Origin: Armigeres subalbatus | Taxonomy: Eukaryota > Arthropoda > Insecta > Diptera > Culicidae | Length of the DNA: 64,000 nt | Assembly: GCF_024139115.2 (NCBI RefSeq) | Contig: NC_085141.1 | Coordinates: 375,626,995-375,690,994, forward strand | Reading direction: 5' to 3' | In this document: in pieces, positions 21,971-33,965 of the stretch | How positions within the stretch are numbered: position 1 is the stretch's first letter | Layout of the letters: each line of letters begins with the position of its first letter | Notes under the pieces: generated by a model | Told to the model about the DNA's origin: nothing | The model's input: only the letters and a program-made list of their open reading frames with translations | The model's database searches: none | Program-made: the position numbers and the translations under genes

Positions 21971-23269
21971 GTTACATCCAAAATACTTTCTGACTGACTG
22001 AATCGCAACTGTTTTTTTTTCATTTTATGGAAATAGATCTGAAGATGCGCTTTGCTTATTGATTTGTATTTTCACACGCTATTGTAATTCACCAAAAGCG
22101 TTTCACGTGAAAAAAACACATGATTCGAGCTAACCTCCGATCCCCATGTGGCTTATCGTTATCACTCCCCCACTCTTCTACATAACCATGGTTTCTGAAT
22201 GGCCCCATTAACGGTTCAAAGCAAAACTGACAAAATGTCAGACTTTAAATGTAACGAAGTATCAAAAAATTTAAACAAACTACTTTGCTAACGCTGCTTT
22301 CAAATTCGAATAAATCCAGCCTAATCATTACACGGTCACCGATTAGCTACCTGGCTTTGTTCTCAAACTTGATGCGTTTGGCACAACAAAACAGTGAATA
22401 AAATCCAAAAGAAACCGAACCAATCCGAGGACCACCATGAAGTGCTCTGACAGCAGTCGTAAAAAATGGCACATCAATCCTTTTGCTTAAGGGGAAGAAA
22501 ATCTAGTCATAAAGCGAAGATAATAAGCTCCTGATGGATAAAGCGGAAAACATCACAATGGAAGAAGGTGAAAATCCCTTTCTTGTCCAGTCGAAAACAA
22601 ATCCCGTTTCGTATCACAATACATGTTTCGGGTAGGTCATTTAAAACGGCTTACCTCACAAGGCTAGTTGGTAGTTGGTTGGTCAGCGAAAGGATTTCCG
22701 TATTTTATTCCCTAATTTCTTAAAACTTGAAGAAACAGGAGAAAGTTGCCCTAATTTAAATCGGTGAGTATCTTGCCATGCTAGTCCATAAAAATTTGTA
22801 CCGATTGTCAACGGATTCCGATGACTGTTTGAATTGATGGAGGGAGAACACGTATGCTCCTATAAAACCAAGTGCCCTTCACTGCTCGGTCGTGAGTGTC
22901 TTGTTCGGTTGAAATTAGTTCGATGTAGAGTACTCGGAGAAAGGGGTAGTTTTTTAGACCGCAAAAACCAGAAACCCCCTTCTTTCTCACTGATGACCAT
23001 TTAATTGCAGTATTTTCCGTGAGTGGGGTGACATCCGAACGAGTGGGAAAATATTCGTCAACAGTCAATCGAACTAATGTAGGTATTTAGGAACTGGCTT
23101 ACTTATTTGAAATAATCTTGACAGGATATCCAGTTGAGTACCCTTCACGATTCAAAATATTCCTAAAATCAGAAAATCCTGATATTATTAAATCGTCTGA
23201 TGATGCGCACAAAACTCGATTCAGAGCCGGTCAGAGCAAGAAGACGTAGAGAAAGATTTGAACGAGTGG
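21971..23269. other. Low-copy stretch without a recognised gene
   Basis: The minus-strand frame 22808-23068 (86 codons) is the longest. It has no recognisable motif and overlaps cctataaaaccaagtgc at 22860, which looks like a plus-strand TATA box followed 30 bp on by an initiator-like tcggtcgtgagt. That could be a promoter or a fragment of an LTR, but nothing downstream supports either. Confidence 0.35.
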
Positions 23270-23372
23270 CTCCACACCGAGGACGGAGAGATGTGGCCTC
23301 GAACCATGTATTGAAGCGTCAAAAAGGGAAATCAGTGTTATTTGTTTAGATCTAAGCTAAATAAATGAATGA
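23270..23372 (+). mobile_element. Non-LTR retrotransposon 3' end, copy 1
   Basis: tggcctcgaaccatgtattg, ggaaatcagtgttatttgtt and the tail ctaaataaatgaatga match 32398-32495 in order and orientation. Both end in an A/T-rich aatga-type tail without poly(A), as in LINEs with microsatellite tails. The coding part is missing or unrecognised. Confidence 0.6.
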
Positions 23373-24189
23373 TCTAAGAAATTCTAGCAATGCTCCCTCT
23401 GTGGTTGGGATGAAACACTTCGGAAATTGTTTGGAGACATAGATTTCTAGCCTCCATGCTGCCCATCTACGCATTTGAGTTATTTAATTGTGACAGCTAT
23501 AAGAATGTCTTCAGTATAATATCGAAATAAATAGTTTCATCCATAATTTGAAAAAAATAAAATATGTCTCTCGTAAGATGTTTTCTCATATTATTTTCTT
23601 TTGTAGAATACTTACTGGTCGTAGAAAATAAGATGACCCTGATGGTCTACGCTATAAGTGCACCTTCTAACACAACTAGTACGAAACAATTTTCAGAAGA
23701 ATCATTACACTGGATTCTGTTTTTACATGATTTACATTTTCTCAATTTTGCACTCATCCTAAATGTTCATCGCATATTAATTACCATGTGATTTTTCTTT
23801 GAATTATTTAGGATTTTTTAAAACATGTTGCAAAGTCACACGATCAAAATTACGATCGAAAAAAAATCGTGTAAAAACATAATCCTGTGTATTTTGAAGA
23901 CATTCATTGTACTTGTCTGATGCAATTTGAATTCAGCAGCTTACAGCGCATAAAAATTAGCATCCGAATGCTAGTTATCTTCAATTTCAAGGAACTTGTC
24001 ATCAATAGTTTTTTAATCGTAGGAGTTCCTTGTTGAGAATCGTTACAAATCAAAATACTTTTTTGGCTAGCTTGTCAAAATCAGTTTCAAATATTTAAAT
24101 TTATTTAAAATCTTCCAGAACTCCCAACTCGATGCCTTATCCTTGACGAATAGGCAGAAAATTTAAACGGCCATAAAACCAAAATCCAC
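23373..24189. other. AT-rich, nothing recognised
   Basis: No coding region or repeat could be supported. Confidence 0.45.
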
Positions 24190-25290
24190 GACCTCATAAC
24201 ATGATCCCCGAGAGAACTATGACCAATTGGTGGTCGCTACTTTACCCCTTACCATCATTGCCAACCACCGCGAATAACCACAAATCTCGCGTAATTCGAC
24301 TGGACAGAGGTCAACTACGCGGTGAAATCCATCGCGACTGCTCCTGGAAAATCGCCTCTTGCCACTTTCACTTTTCTAACGGTTATTCGGCGTGCTGTGC
24401 TTGCTCTTACCCTTGCTCGCGGTCCTCGCATCAAAACGCGCCGTCATTAACCCTCAGGGGAACAGGGCAGGTAAACAACGCCGCATCGAAATACCGAAGC
24501 TCTCTGCGCTCCCGTATCACTCATTTTCCATCCATCAAAGCGCTTCTTGCCTTCTTGGTCGGGCAAAACGCGGCGACCCGCCGTTGACGGGGGGTGATGG
24601 TCGGCCCGTGATAACCTTTCGCGATTCCTTTTACCGATGAGTGAGTGAGAGCAAATCATGTTTGTCCATAACCGTCGGTCGGTCGTGTTTGTCATTAATT
24701 TTCCACGGCGGTGACCCCGCCGCCAAATTTGAATAAACGATTTCGGGTCCTCTCCGCTCGCGTCGCGATTGCATCCCTTGTGGATGCGACCTCGGTGGTG
24801 GGCCTCGTCCGCGTGTGACCAATAATGGAGTGGACAGAATTTTTATTGTTTGTTATTAATTACGGCGAGTGAAGTAGGTACCAACTCAGCTCTGGTAAAA
24901 AAAGGACGAAGGGGCACATTCCGTTGCAATCGTCGAAAAAGGATGGGATGGACATGACGCGATGGAATCCGGTGAAAGATAGCGCACTCATCATTCCCAT
25001 ATGTCACTTTGATCGGGATCGGGGACAGATCGTCCAGAGGCGGTTGACGGCGAATCGTAATAGGCTACGACGAATGGAAGCGCACTTTTTTGACAATTAT
25101 TATGATGATGCGGCTGCGGTGACAATCGTTGCTTGCTTGGACGGAGGGGGTGAGTTAATTCCAACAAATGGTGACTTTTATTGTGGCGCGAAAACCGGAC
25201 AGATGACCGTTCAATTGTTGTTATTAATTTTATTAGTTTTAACGTTTCGGTCGTTCATCATTGGTATTGAATACTAGAAGGTGTTGAAAT
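24190..25290. promoter_or_regulatory. Candidate regulatory block (GC-richer, low-copy)
   Basis: This 1.1 kb is more GC-rich than its surroundings, has no match elsewhere in the window, and lacks a convincing gene despite open frames on both strands. It contains homeodomain/Caudal-like words: gtcattaattttcc (about 24689), tttttattgtttgttattaa then ttacgg (about 24839), cttttattgtggcg (about 25175) and ttgttattaattttattag (about 25216). This is an inference from composition and motif clustering only. Confidence 0.3.
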
Positions 25291-26194
25291 TATAGATAAT
25301 TTGATGTCCGGGGAAATTTCTCGTTTTGTTTGATTTTCATTCATCCCATTCCAGCAGAGCAAAATTCCACAATTCAAACTGTTGCGATGTCATGCAACCA
25401 TCCGATTCGAAAAGTCGTGACTCGTGCCAATGCCAGGTGACCATTTCTTCGTGTCATTGAGCAACATAAAGACCCACGATTGCAGTGGCAAGAACATCTG
25501 TCGTTTATGTCCAGTAACAGTTACAGTAAGAAGGAAGCAAAAACATAGCGATCGTCTTCGTTGGCATTATCAACAAAGGTAGCACAACAATAGGACCTTA
25601 ACTAATCTTTAAATAGCGACGAGGGAAGACGGCGATGACGACGAAAAGGACGAATTGGAAACCATGTGACTGACTTGTGCTTAACGAGTATGCGCGAAGG
25701 TAGAGATGTTGTGTCATCTGAACAACTCATGACTATGTGAAAAATATTTTCAATTTATGCGACATTCGGTTTTTTTTTCAAGAAGATTAAATTTGAGGCA
25801 TTGCTCAAGAATGAATAATAACATTAAAATTGTATTCCTATAAATATTTTGAATGCACAAAAAACTAAATTATCGCACTTAAACCACAGACAAACTTGAA
25901 CCTCTAAGACCCTCTTTTTTGTTTTGGCTTAAAATCTCTATTTTTATGCTTTCTAAAATCAATTAAATCGTTTCGAGCAATTAAATTCAAGCGAGTTCAC
26001 TAATTCCATATTTTTAATTTTAGAATTTAGTTCACCCAGTTTTTTACCTATAGAAAATTTCTTGAATCTGTAAATCTTTTTTGATTTATCAACAACTTGA
26101 AAGTTTGAGAATTCCCATTCAAAGCTAAATTGTTGGATTTTTCAAAAAGTTCAAGTTTATTTTTTTTTGCTATCCGTGTTTTCTTTTATTTATA
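25291..26194. other. AT-rich, nothing recognised
   Basis: No gene is supported; 25600-25720 has a short gacgacgaaaaggacg tract. Confidence 0.45.
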
Positions 26195-26440
26195 ACTAGC
26201 AGGCCCGACTTTGTTTCGCCTAAAATTAATTTATTCTCTGATTAGTTCTTGAGTTATGCAGAAATTTGTGTTTCATTTGTATGGGAGCCCTCCTTTCCAA
26301 AGAGGGGAGGGGTCTCTAACCATGTTAAGAACCTTTCCCGGCCCTAAAAACCTACGCATACAAATTTTCACGCCAATCGGTTCAGTAGTTTCCGAGTCTA
26401 TAAGGGTCAGACAGACAGAAATTCATTTTTATGTATATAG
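26195..26440 (+). repeat. Dispersed repeat family C, copy 2
   Basis: An inverted counterpart of 1191-1410. It starts actagcaggcccgactttg and ends with taagggtcagacagacagaa and a short AT-rich tail, followed by agaaagaagaag. Confidence 0.75.
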
Positions 26441-26504
26441 AAAGAAGAAGATTTTTATGGGTTAAGTGATTAGTAAATATTATTTAATATTATAATTTTA
26501 TTTA

Positions 26505-27262
26505 TTCAGACTAAGGCCGAAGTGGCCTGTGCGGTATATAAGAGTCTTCTCCATTCGGGTCATGGCTACACGTCGCCAACCACGCAGTCTACGGAGGGTC
26601 CGCAAGTCAAGTCACCTGATCGATCCACTTTGCCCGCTGCGCACTTTGCCTTCTTGTGCCTTTCGAATCGTTGTCGAGAACCATTTTCACCGGGTTACTG
26701 TCCGACATTCTGGCTGCGTGCCCGGCCCACCGCGGTCCTCCCATATCCGCGGTGTGAACGATGGATGATTCTCCCAACAGCTGATGCAACTCGTGGTTCA
26801 TTCGCCTCCTCCACGTACCGTCCGCCATCTGCACCCCACCATAGATGGTACTCAGCACTTTCCTTTCGAAAACTCCCAGTGCGTTTTGGTCCTTCATGAG
26901 CATCGTCCAGGTCTCGTGTCCGTAGAGGACTACCGGTTTAATGAGTGTTTTGTAGATAGTCAGTTTGGTACGGCGGCGAACTCTATTCGATCGGAGCGTC
27001 TTGCGGAGTCCAAAGTACGTACGATTTCTTGCCATGATGCGTCTCCAAATTTCTCTGCTGGTATCATTTTTGGCAGTCACCAGTGAGCCCAAGTACACAC
27101 ATACTTGTACCACCTCGATTTCGTCACCACCGATGCAAACTCGCGTTGGGTGGCCCACATTGTCTTCGCTTGAACCTCTTCCTATCATGTACTTCGTCTT
27201 CGACGTGTTGATGACTAATCCGATCCGCTTAGATTCCCTCTTCAAGCTTAGTATGCAGTTCT
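26505..27262 (-). pseudogene. RTE-like LINE 3' end, copy 1 (5'-truncated)
   Basis: A 212-codon minus-strand frame (27245-26607) encodes the C-terminal part of a non-LTR reverse transcriptase: IGLVINTSKTKYMIGRG, then YLGSLVTAKNDTSREI, RRTKLTIYKTLIKPVVLYG, YGGVQMADGTWRRRMNHEL and MSDSNPVKMVLDND. The frame breaks after WIDQV, where the second copy continues. The 3' end is the tract ending ccttagtctgaataaat followed by AT-rich tail. The catalytic core lies upstream and is absent, which is typical 5' truncation. The same family provides 44326-46000 and 62186-63042. Confidence 0.85.
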
Positions 27263-28860
27263 AAAGGAAAGTGCTCAAGGAAAACACGATATAATTACCA
27301 AAGTAATTTTGCCAACTGATGAACAAAGTGAAAAAAGTAGGCGAAAAAACTTTTGTTGTGCTCACTCATTCGTCATTTTGGCAAAATGTCATCAAAGAGG
27401 TAAAAACTGGAAACAATAAATTTAAGTAAAGTTATTTCTACAACTCCATCAAATGCTTCTCTAGGTTTAAAATTTTCAGAAACTGTGCTGAATATGAGGA
27501 GCACGTTGTTCTAAATGTGGCCCAATCCATCGAATATACATTCGGAGTTGAATGTTACCGTCAGAGAAGTATTAGTCCCCTTTGCTGCTGTATCGCAAAG
27601 TATACGAATCTTTAACTGCTTCATAGGGTTCGTGACCACACCTAAAAAATAATACTATATTCGACGTGGATCAACTTCTGGAAGCTCTTGACTGGTTGCC
27701 GTATGGATGTATCGCTATGTTATGTATTGGACAAGTTATTCGCTCACACTCTTTCCAATGATTATCGCTCTGCATTCTTCGTCATTCCAGGCGCTGAAAT
27801 TCAAAGCAACCGCTGGCCAATCCGTAGTTTTCCTCGAAATCCGTTTGCATCGATTAACCTCTACGGACGCTTGTGTATTGACAAGTCTTGACGGATTCAT
27901 AAACTGTCCATCGCAATCGTGACATTACCGCTATCTTTATTTTAATTTCTTTATCAACGTGATTATTTATAATTTTCAGTTCTGCATTCGTTGTAGAGGA
28001 CAAGACTAACGAGGCGCTTGGCCGAGGAGGAAGATCTAAAACGTAGCTATTCTCAGATTCTATCTAGTAATCTTCCATGGACAATACATATTTCAAAATC
28101 ACGATGTTATACAAATTAGAATAAACATCATCAAGAACAAAGATGACCATACTCAAATTTAGACAAATTTGAATAGTATGGAAATTTGTTCAGTGATAAA
28201 AGCAGGTTGAATAAAACGAGACAAGCACAAGTAGGTTCTTGAAGTGTAATGTTGCTCTAAAGATAAGACTAATTATTCTGATGAGATCCAACCGTTCTAT
28301 TGTCGATTATGGTCGAAAGTAATGCAGGTTGTATGCGCTGCTCTTCGGATATGATATATGAGAAATGAGGCAAAGTCCTAGTATTTGCCACTATTGGTTG
28401 TTTGGAATGTCCATCGCAAAGATTGATTATCGTTCCCAATGAGAATAGGCCGTATTGCATTTTAAAAAAATCGTTCACCTGACGGCCTTTCAAGTATGGA
28501 AACGCCTACACAGCCGATGTCGTCTTGATTTGCCCCTTCCATTCCTATAATTTTCAATAGACGTAAGTTTTATGAGTCTCGAATTTTTCGTGCGTAAGCC
28601 GAGCCTTTCTTGCTGTTAGACACTGACGCAACCACACCACTTGCCCTATACTTCTAGATAGATTCGCCGGTACTATCGCAGATGGTTTCTGGCAGTTCGG
28701 CAGTGAATGTCCGGTCGCGATCCCATGTACTGTCATTGACGTCTATGAACCTGAAATGCCATTATGAGCCACGGTTGCAATAACTAGCAAACCGTTCATT
28801 ATCGACCTCTTTACAAGCCAGGTAGTGGGGATTAAGGGTATGCGATAACACATTTTTTCC
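27263..28860. other. Low-copy stretch, possible decayed coding remnants
   Basis: Minus-strand frames at 28269-28493 and 28554-28736 have protein-like composition but no motif I recognise; plus-strand frames at 27688-27922 overlap each other. Nothing can be named. Confidence 0.3.
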
Positions 28861-29035
28861 TGACGAAACGAAACGAAACGAAATTAGAAATGCTACTGTT
28901 GGATCGGAACGAAACGAAACGAAATTCAAATTTTCTTCCGAAACTTCGAAACGAAACGAAATCCGGGTCCATTTGATTCGAAATTTTACGAAACGAAACG
29001 AAATTTAATTTTTTTCCGCGAAATTTTTAATAATT
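28861..29035 (+). repeat. gaaacgaaac simple-repeat cluster
   Basis: Four clusters of cgaaacgaaacgaaa separated by 20-30 bp, ending at ttttccgcgaaattttt. A related cluster, richer in gaattccgcggaa, is at 32585-32770. Confidence 0.8.
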
Positions 29036-29224
29036 AGTTTTTTTTTGGCATTAGGCCGATACAAATATTTAAAACCCATTTTGTCTCCCCCTTCCCCCTC
29101 GGATTTTTTTTTTGCCAAAAAATGATATTTTGAGGGGATAACAAAATAAAATTCGGATAATTTTGAGGATTTTCGGATAATTTTGAAGATTTTCAAAGTT
29201 TTTTTATTTTTTTTTTTCATTTTA

Positions 29225-29580
29225 ATATTTATTTTTTATTATCCCCCCACCCTTGACCTTTCGGAGACTAGTAGGACAAAAAGTCAATTAAATATTTGTA
29301 ACAGCCTTATATAAATAATGCAAAAAAACGAATAAAAAAAAATCCGCAGAGAAAATAATTTTGTTTAATATTTTTAGAGTCAAATAAGGTCGTACAATTG
29401 TTTTCTCTAATATAAAATTTTGATGCTCCAACAAAAAAAAATCGGAAAATCAACAAATCCGAGGAGGTTTTTGATTTTATTTTATTTTAATATTTATCTT
29501 TTATCACCCCCTCCCCATTGACCTTTCCGGCATCAGTAGGACATAATTTTTATTAAATGTAACGGCCTTAGGGCAAAATC
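29225..29580 (+). repeat. Tandem copies of a tgacctttcgg repeat
   Basis: Two direct copies about 262 bp apart (near 29252 and 29518) share ttgacctttc(c)gg, agtaggaca, ttaaat and gtaac-gcctta, each preceded by a T-rich tract and ttttat-a-cccc. A third copy is at 55520-55590. The mobile family is unknown. Confidence 0.65.
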
Positions 29581-30371
29581 AACAATACTCATTTTGAATA
29601 TGAATCTGAAACATTTATTTGCCCAGCAGCTGTTCTAAATTCATTTTTTTATAACAAGTCAACTGTCAAAAACTTAAAACTGGCATAACGCTCAGTTCTA
29701 TTTTCTGCAGATTTGAACCACGAATAAATCACGAGTTTCCAATATTTTGGTGTATGAATGCATCATTGTATCTACGGATCAATCTACTTTGCAATTATAG
29801 CGCCTTTCTTGGCAGCAATATAATGATTTAATTTAATTGAAAATTTTAAAAACATGTGTTGGGGAAATCAGCGAGTTCGTTCGATTTTGCTCCAGATTCA
29901 AACTAGAATAGAATCACTACTGATTTCATTCTACATAATTGTTACCCAAATGCCATAGGAAAAATCTGGCTTAATTTTACAAAAGTACATAGGTAAGTAA
30001 TAGATCATTTTGGATCTATTCACAATTTTCAATAGTATTGCCCTCACCATAAACATCTTGAGAATTTTCATCGTTTAATATCGCTCAATATTTCCAACAG
30101 ATTTCAAATTGATTAGATCTGTTCACCATTTTGAAAAGTATTACAGATTCAAAGTGCCACCCCTCCATTTCAATTAACATCTCAAATAAAGTCTCCATGT
30201 AAATTTGTGAGTTTTTTATGGTGAGGGGCATTTTTCATCCATCACTTTTTTATGGAGTTAGCTTTGGAAGATAAACGAAAATCGTGACTGCTAGATAAAA
30301 CCTTTTTTAGTATAATCACTTTTTAACAAATTCTTTGGTCGGAGTTGTTCTTTGGTTGGAGTTGAACCTTA
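29581..30371. other. AT-rich, nothing recognised
   Basis: No gene, tRNA or defined repeat is supported. Confidence 0.45.
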
Positions 30372-30500
30372 CCCTTAAAGGCGCAAGGCGATTTTTTTAG
30401 AAATCGTCGGAAATATTTTTAACGTAAATAACCATTGAAATCATTAACATTAAACGTATTTTCGGTTTGTTGTTTTAAAACAACATTGCGCATTTAAGGG
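30372..30500. mobile_element. 129-bp MITE, piggyBac-like ends
   Basis: Starts cccttaaaggcgcaagg and ends cattgcgcatttaaggg (14 of 17 positions inverted). The right flank is ttaa (30501-30504), while the left flank is ctta. CCC-type ends with ttaa would fit piggyBac, but one flank is imperfect. Confidence 0.55.
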
Positions 30501-30504
30501 TTAA

Positions 30505-31064
30505 CAGTAATATCCGTGGGATGCGCTGACTCTAGCAACACTTTCACGCTATCTACATGTAGGCATTAGCTTACAGTGGCTAAACGTCCCGGATTATGTG
30601 GAACAGTCTACTTGCCTCGCATTTCCTGGAGCCCCGGAAACGTTCCGAATTCCATGATGAATCTGTAAAGCCGTTATTTCTGCAGCTCAGCAAAATAAAG
30701 AACAAATTTCTGTAAAAAATACGGTTATTTGTTGATTTTAGCTATAGAATGAAAGCTAGGGCATGATATAACAACTCAATTGAGACTGCCTTGTTACTAT
30801 TCAGTCGGTAGCTCTGAAGAGGTGATCGCCAGTGTAACCTAATTAATTTGGCACAGAATCTTCCAAATACAGGTCGGACTGCGATTATCCGGAGTATCGA
30901 TGTTATTTTCACTCCGGATAATCGAATCACTATAAAAAATTAAATCTGCAATTAAAAAAGCTATGTTTTATTTTACTTGCAGTGGTGTAATCAAACATTA
31001 TTTAGAAAAAAAAAACCTGAATAATCCACCTGCGGCATCGGTGACTTTCTGGTGTATTATGAAA
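30505..31064. other. AT-rich, nothing recognised
   Basis: No gene is supported. A short fragment near 31018-31050 (aataatccacctgcggcatc) resembles the start of the 42 kb element. Confidence 0.4.
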
Positions 31065-31240
31065 AATAGTATTTTTGCCATAACTTTTGAGTCCATAGTC
31101 CGATCCATCCAATTTTCAATATGAAATGATAAGACAGGATTTCTATTTGAATGCAAGTTGTTGGTTGAGAATACGTGCAAAAAAATGGCTGGACTATTTA
31201 CACGCTTTTTGTAAAAAAATAGTATTTTGGCCATTACTCA
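31065..31240 (+). repeat. Single diverged unit of the 167-bp repeat family
   Basis: tttttgccataacttttgag, catagtccgatccatccaat, aagacaggatttct and aatgcaagttgttgg match the tandem units at 42300-43556 in the same order. Confidence 0.7.
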
Positions 31241-31244
31241 TTTT

Positions 31245-31485
31245 ACACACTTAATTTTTTTACCGGGATCTCAGCAAAATGTTAAACTTTTACCGAGATT
31301 CGCACAGCCGTGCCCCAGCAAACATGTTTTTTGCCGAGATTTCTGTCAAAGTTGCTGAAACTCAGCAAATGAATTGCCGAAAATCAGCTAACAAACGACA
31401 TTTTTGCCGGAATATCAGTTTTTCATTTTGCCGACGCACGGCTGTGCGGATTTTTGCCGAGCTGCAGAAATAAAAACTGAGTGTG
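31245..31485. mobile_element. 241-bp MITE with TA flanks
   Basis: Ends cacacttaatttttt and aaaaactgagtgtg are inverted and flanked by ta on both sides. Deeper in, cgcacagccgtg appears inverted in both arms, so the inverted repeats reach about 80 bp. The sequence is rich in cagcaaa and ttgccga words. Confidence 0.75.
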
Positions 31486-31487
31486 TA

Positions 31488-32149
31488 TGACAACTACTCG
31501 AACGCAGACCTTTACGGTTATTGCTAAATATAATTGTTAAAAGCAGCAGCACGTCCAAACCAACAACAAACTGCCTTGCCTTGCACTGCACTGGCACGAT
31601 TGTGACAGAAAATCGGTACGATTTTGAAGCATTTGAATAATCTGGATCTGAAGGATCTAGAAAATGTGAGAAAATTATAGATTTCCATAATATACGGAAT
31701 CAAAAATGTCTGAAGGTAGAAGTTTATGACAATGATCTCAATCGGAAAGATATGAATCAGTTCCAGAATCCGAAATAAATGAGATATCAAATCTGGAGCA
31801 TTCTTAAATTTGCAAATATCTAACAATCTACTAAATCAGGAAAACTTCTGAAACGTCACCATCTCCATTTCATTGCTTTCAAACAATGGTTGTTTAGACT
31901 GAATACTTTCAAAAGACAACGGAAAACGGACAATACTCAGTAGTCCAGTGAGGATTATTTCGCAAATCGAACAAACGCCTCATAATACATTACATACTTC
32001 ATACACAACTCAGTTAATTTAAATAAAAATATAGCATACCAAAACGATGAGATCTACAAATTATTTATACTTCACTGAACAATATTATTTAAATTAACAA
32101 ATGGAAAGCTAAATGCGTTTCTGCTGAAGATACAGAATTGTATTACGTA
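31488..32149. other. AT-rich, nothing recognised
   Basis: No gene is supported; the minus frame at 31524-31826 has no recognisable motif. Confidence 0.45.
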
Positions 32150-32372
32150 CCGCCATTGTGGATGACAATGGGTCTGGGGGGTGAGAATGGGTCATCGCTC
32201 TCACCGGCAGCCTGGACTCTGGAGGTCGTAGAGCAAAACCGTTCAAAAAGGTCTCTTATATTTTAGTCTTCTTGTCTTCAGATACATTCAATCCATTCTA
32301 CAAGCATTCTAAGTAGTTGAAACAGTTACTTATTCTCACCCCCATTTGACCCATTGTCACCCCCGACGACGG
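32150..32372 (-). mobile_element. MITE family A, copy 2
   Basis: The full-length inverse of 176-368 (ccgcca...gacgacgg), with about 30 extra bp (near 32190-32225) that copy 1 lacks. Inner landmarks are ggtcgtagagcaaaaccgtt and attttagtcttcttgtcttc. Confidence 0.8.
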
Positions 32373-32397
32373 TAGGGAGATTTAGTGAAAGAATTCA

Positions 32398-32495
32398 TAT
32401 GTATGAGGCCTCGAACCGTGCATTATGGCGTCAAATTGTTGATTCAGTGTTATCTGTTTGGATGTTAACTAAATAAATGAAATGAAATGAATATG
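32398..32495 (+). mobile_element. Non-LTR retrotransposon 3' end, copy 2
   Basis: aggcctcgaaccgtgcatta, gattcagtgttatctgtttg and the tail ctaaataaatgaaatgaaat match 23270-23372. The tail is a clean aatga microsatellite here. Confidence 0.6.
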
Positions 32496-32584
32496 TATGA
32501 AATATTGAATAGAATTTTAATGGCTTTATTCAGCGGCGCAGCCGAATTTTTTTATGATATGGATATTGGAATTATTAAAAATTA

Positions 32585-32770
32585 ATTTCGAAATTCCGCG
32601 AAATTCCGTTTAATTTCGTTAAAAGAATGATTTTTCTGTCGAAATTTTTGAAATTTAACGATACGAAACGAAATCAGAAAATCAGATTTCGCCATACTAA
32701 AATTCCGCGGAATTCCGCGGAATTTCGTTTCGAATGCCCTAAAACGAAATTTTTCGAAATACCGCATATG
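32585..32770 (+). repeat. gaattccgcggaa cluster
   Basis: Repeated gaaattccgcg, attccgcggaattccgcgg and cgaaacgaaat words form small palindromes; related to 28861-29035. Confidence 0.75.
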
Positions 32771-32796
32771 CTTAGTGGGGATTGCATACTCCATCT

Positions 32797-33060
32797 TCTT
32801 CTTCTTATTGGCATTACATCCTCACACTGGGACAGAGCCGCCTCGCAGCTTAGTGTTCATTAAGCACTTCCACAGTTATTAACTGCGAGGTTTCTAAGCC
32901 AAGTTACCATTTTTGCATTCGTATATCATGAGGCTAACACGATGATACTTTTATGCCCAGGGAAGTCGAGATAATTTCCAATCCGAAAATTGCCTAGACC
33001 GGCACCGGGAATCGAACCCAGCCACCCTCAGCATGGTCTTGCTTTGTAGCCGCGCGTCTT
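32797..33060 (-). mobile_element. Feilai-like SINE, full length
   Basis: The minus strand carries head, B-box (gggttcgattcccggtgccg), body and an aagaagaagaag tail (cttcttcttctta at its plus-strand left end). It ends at the gacgcgcggctacaaagc head sequence. It is the best copy in the window. Confidence 0.85.
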
Positions 33061-33074
33061 CCCCCCCAAGATAC

Positions 33075-33720
33075 TCTATATAGCAATTGAATTTACCCCT
33101 CAGATCCTCCTTGAGAGTTCCTCCATTATTCCCCGCAGGAATATCTCCAAAAATTGCTTCAGGAATTTCTCATGAAACTCCACAAAAAAAATGGAAATGC
33201 CAGCAGAGTATCGTATCAAAAATTCATCCCTCAGAGTATCCCTCAGAAATTCATCCGAAGATTTCCCTATTTACCCAGAATTTTCTCCAGAACTTCACCC
33301 AAGAGTTTCTCCTGAGATTCTTCTATATATTTTCTTAGAAAATCAGGAGAAATTTCTCGTGACGTTCCTACAAGTGTTTCATGGAAAGTTGCTTCAGGAT
33401 TTCCTTCGAAGTTCGTTCAGGAATTGCTCTGGCAGATCGACCAGGAATTGATTCAGAAGTATCTCCAGCAATTCCTCCGCAAGTATCTCTAGAATTTTTT
33501 TCTAGATATCTCGGAAAGTTCCTCCAAGAAATGCTCGGGAAATTCCTCCAAGAGTTGCCTGGGAAGTTCTATCATGAATTCATTAGAAGATCCTTCAGAA
33601 ATTCCTCGGAAAGCTTTTCCAAGAATTTTTTTGTACAGGAAGAATTCCTCACCAAAATCTTCCAGGAATTCTTCTGGACGTTCTTCTAGGAAAGTTCCTT
33701 CGGGAATTCCTTGAGAATCT
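33075..33720. repeat. Degenerate 24-bp minisatellite, left outlier
   Basis: Diverged units in ttcctcc/aagttcct orientation (for example ggaaattcctccaagagttg), i.e. antisense to the main array. Frames on both strands are repeat-derived. Confidence 0.8.
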
Positions 33721-33726
33721 CCTACA

Positions 33727-33800
33727 GCAGCGGTTCTTAACCTTTTTTGAGAAGTATCCCTTCGAACTTTTGTATTAATTGAGGTACCCACTATGTTTTG
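33727..33800 (+). mobile_element. hAT-like element terminus, copy 2
   Basis: cagcggttcttaaccttttt followed by gagaagtatcccttcg, then gaggtaccca, is the counterpart of the 16140-16214 terminus. Confidence 0.45.
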
Positions 33801-33965
33801 CTGTTAATGAGTATAAGCGTAACTCATAATGAATAATGGACCTGAAAACTAACGTAATATAAGGCTTTCCATAAAGTGGGTTGAAACTTTTATTATTTCG
33901 TTAAACTTCCCAATTCAAATCAAGTTTATACATCAAGCATCCTACAGGATTTTTATGACTATTGG

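Noticed and set aside
24201..24587. 128-codon plus frame in the GC-richer block
   Set aside because: Overlapping frames in other phases are equally open; composition alone explains it.
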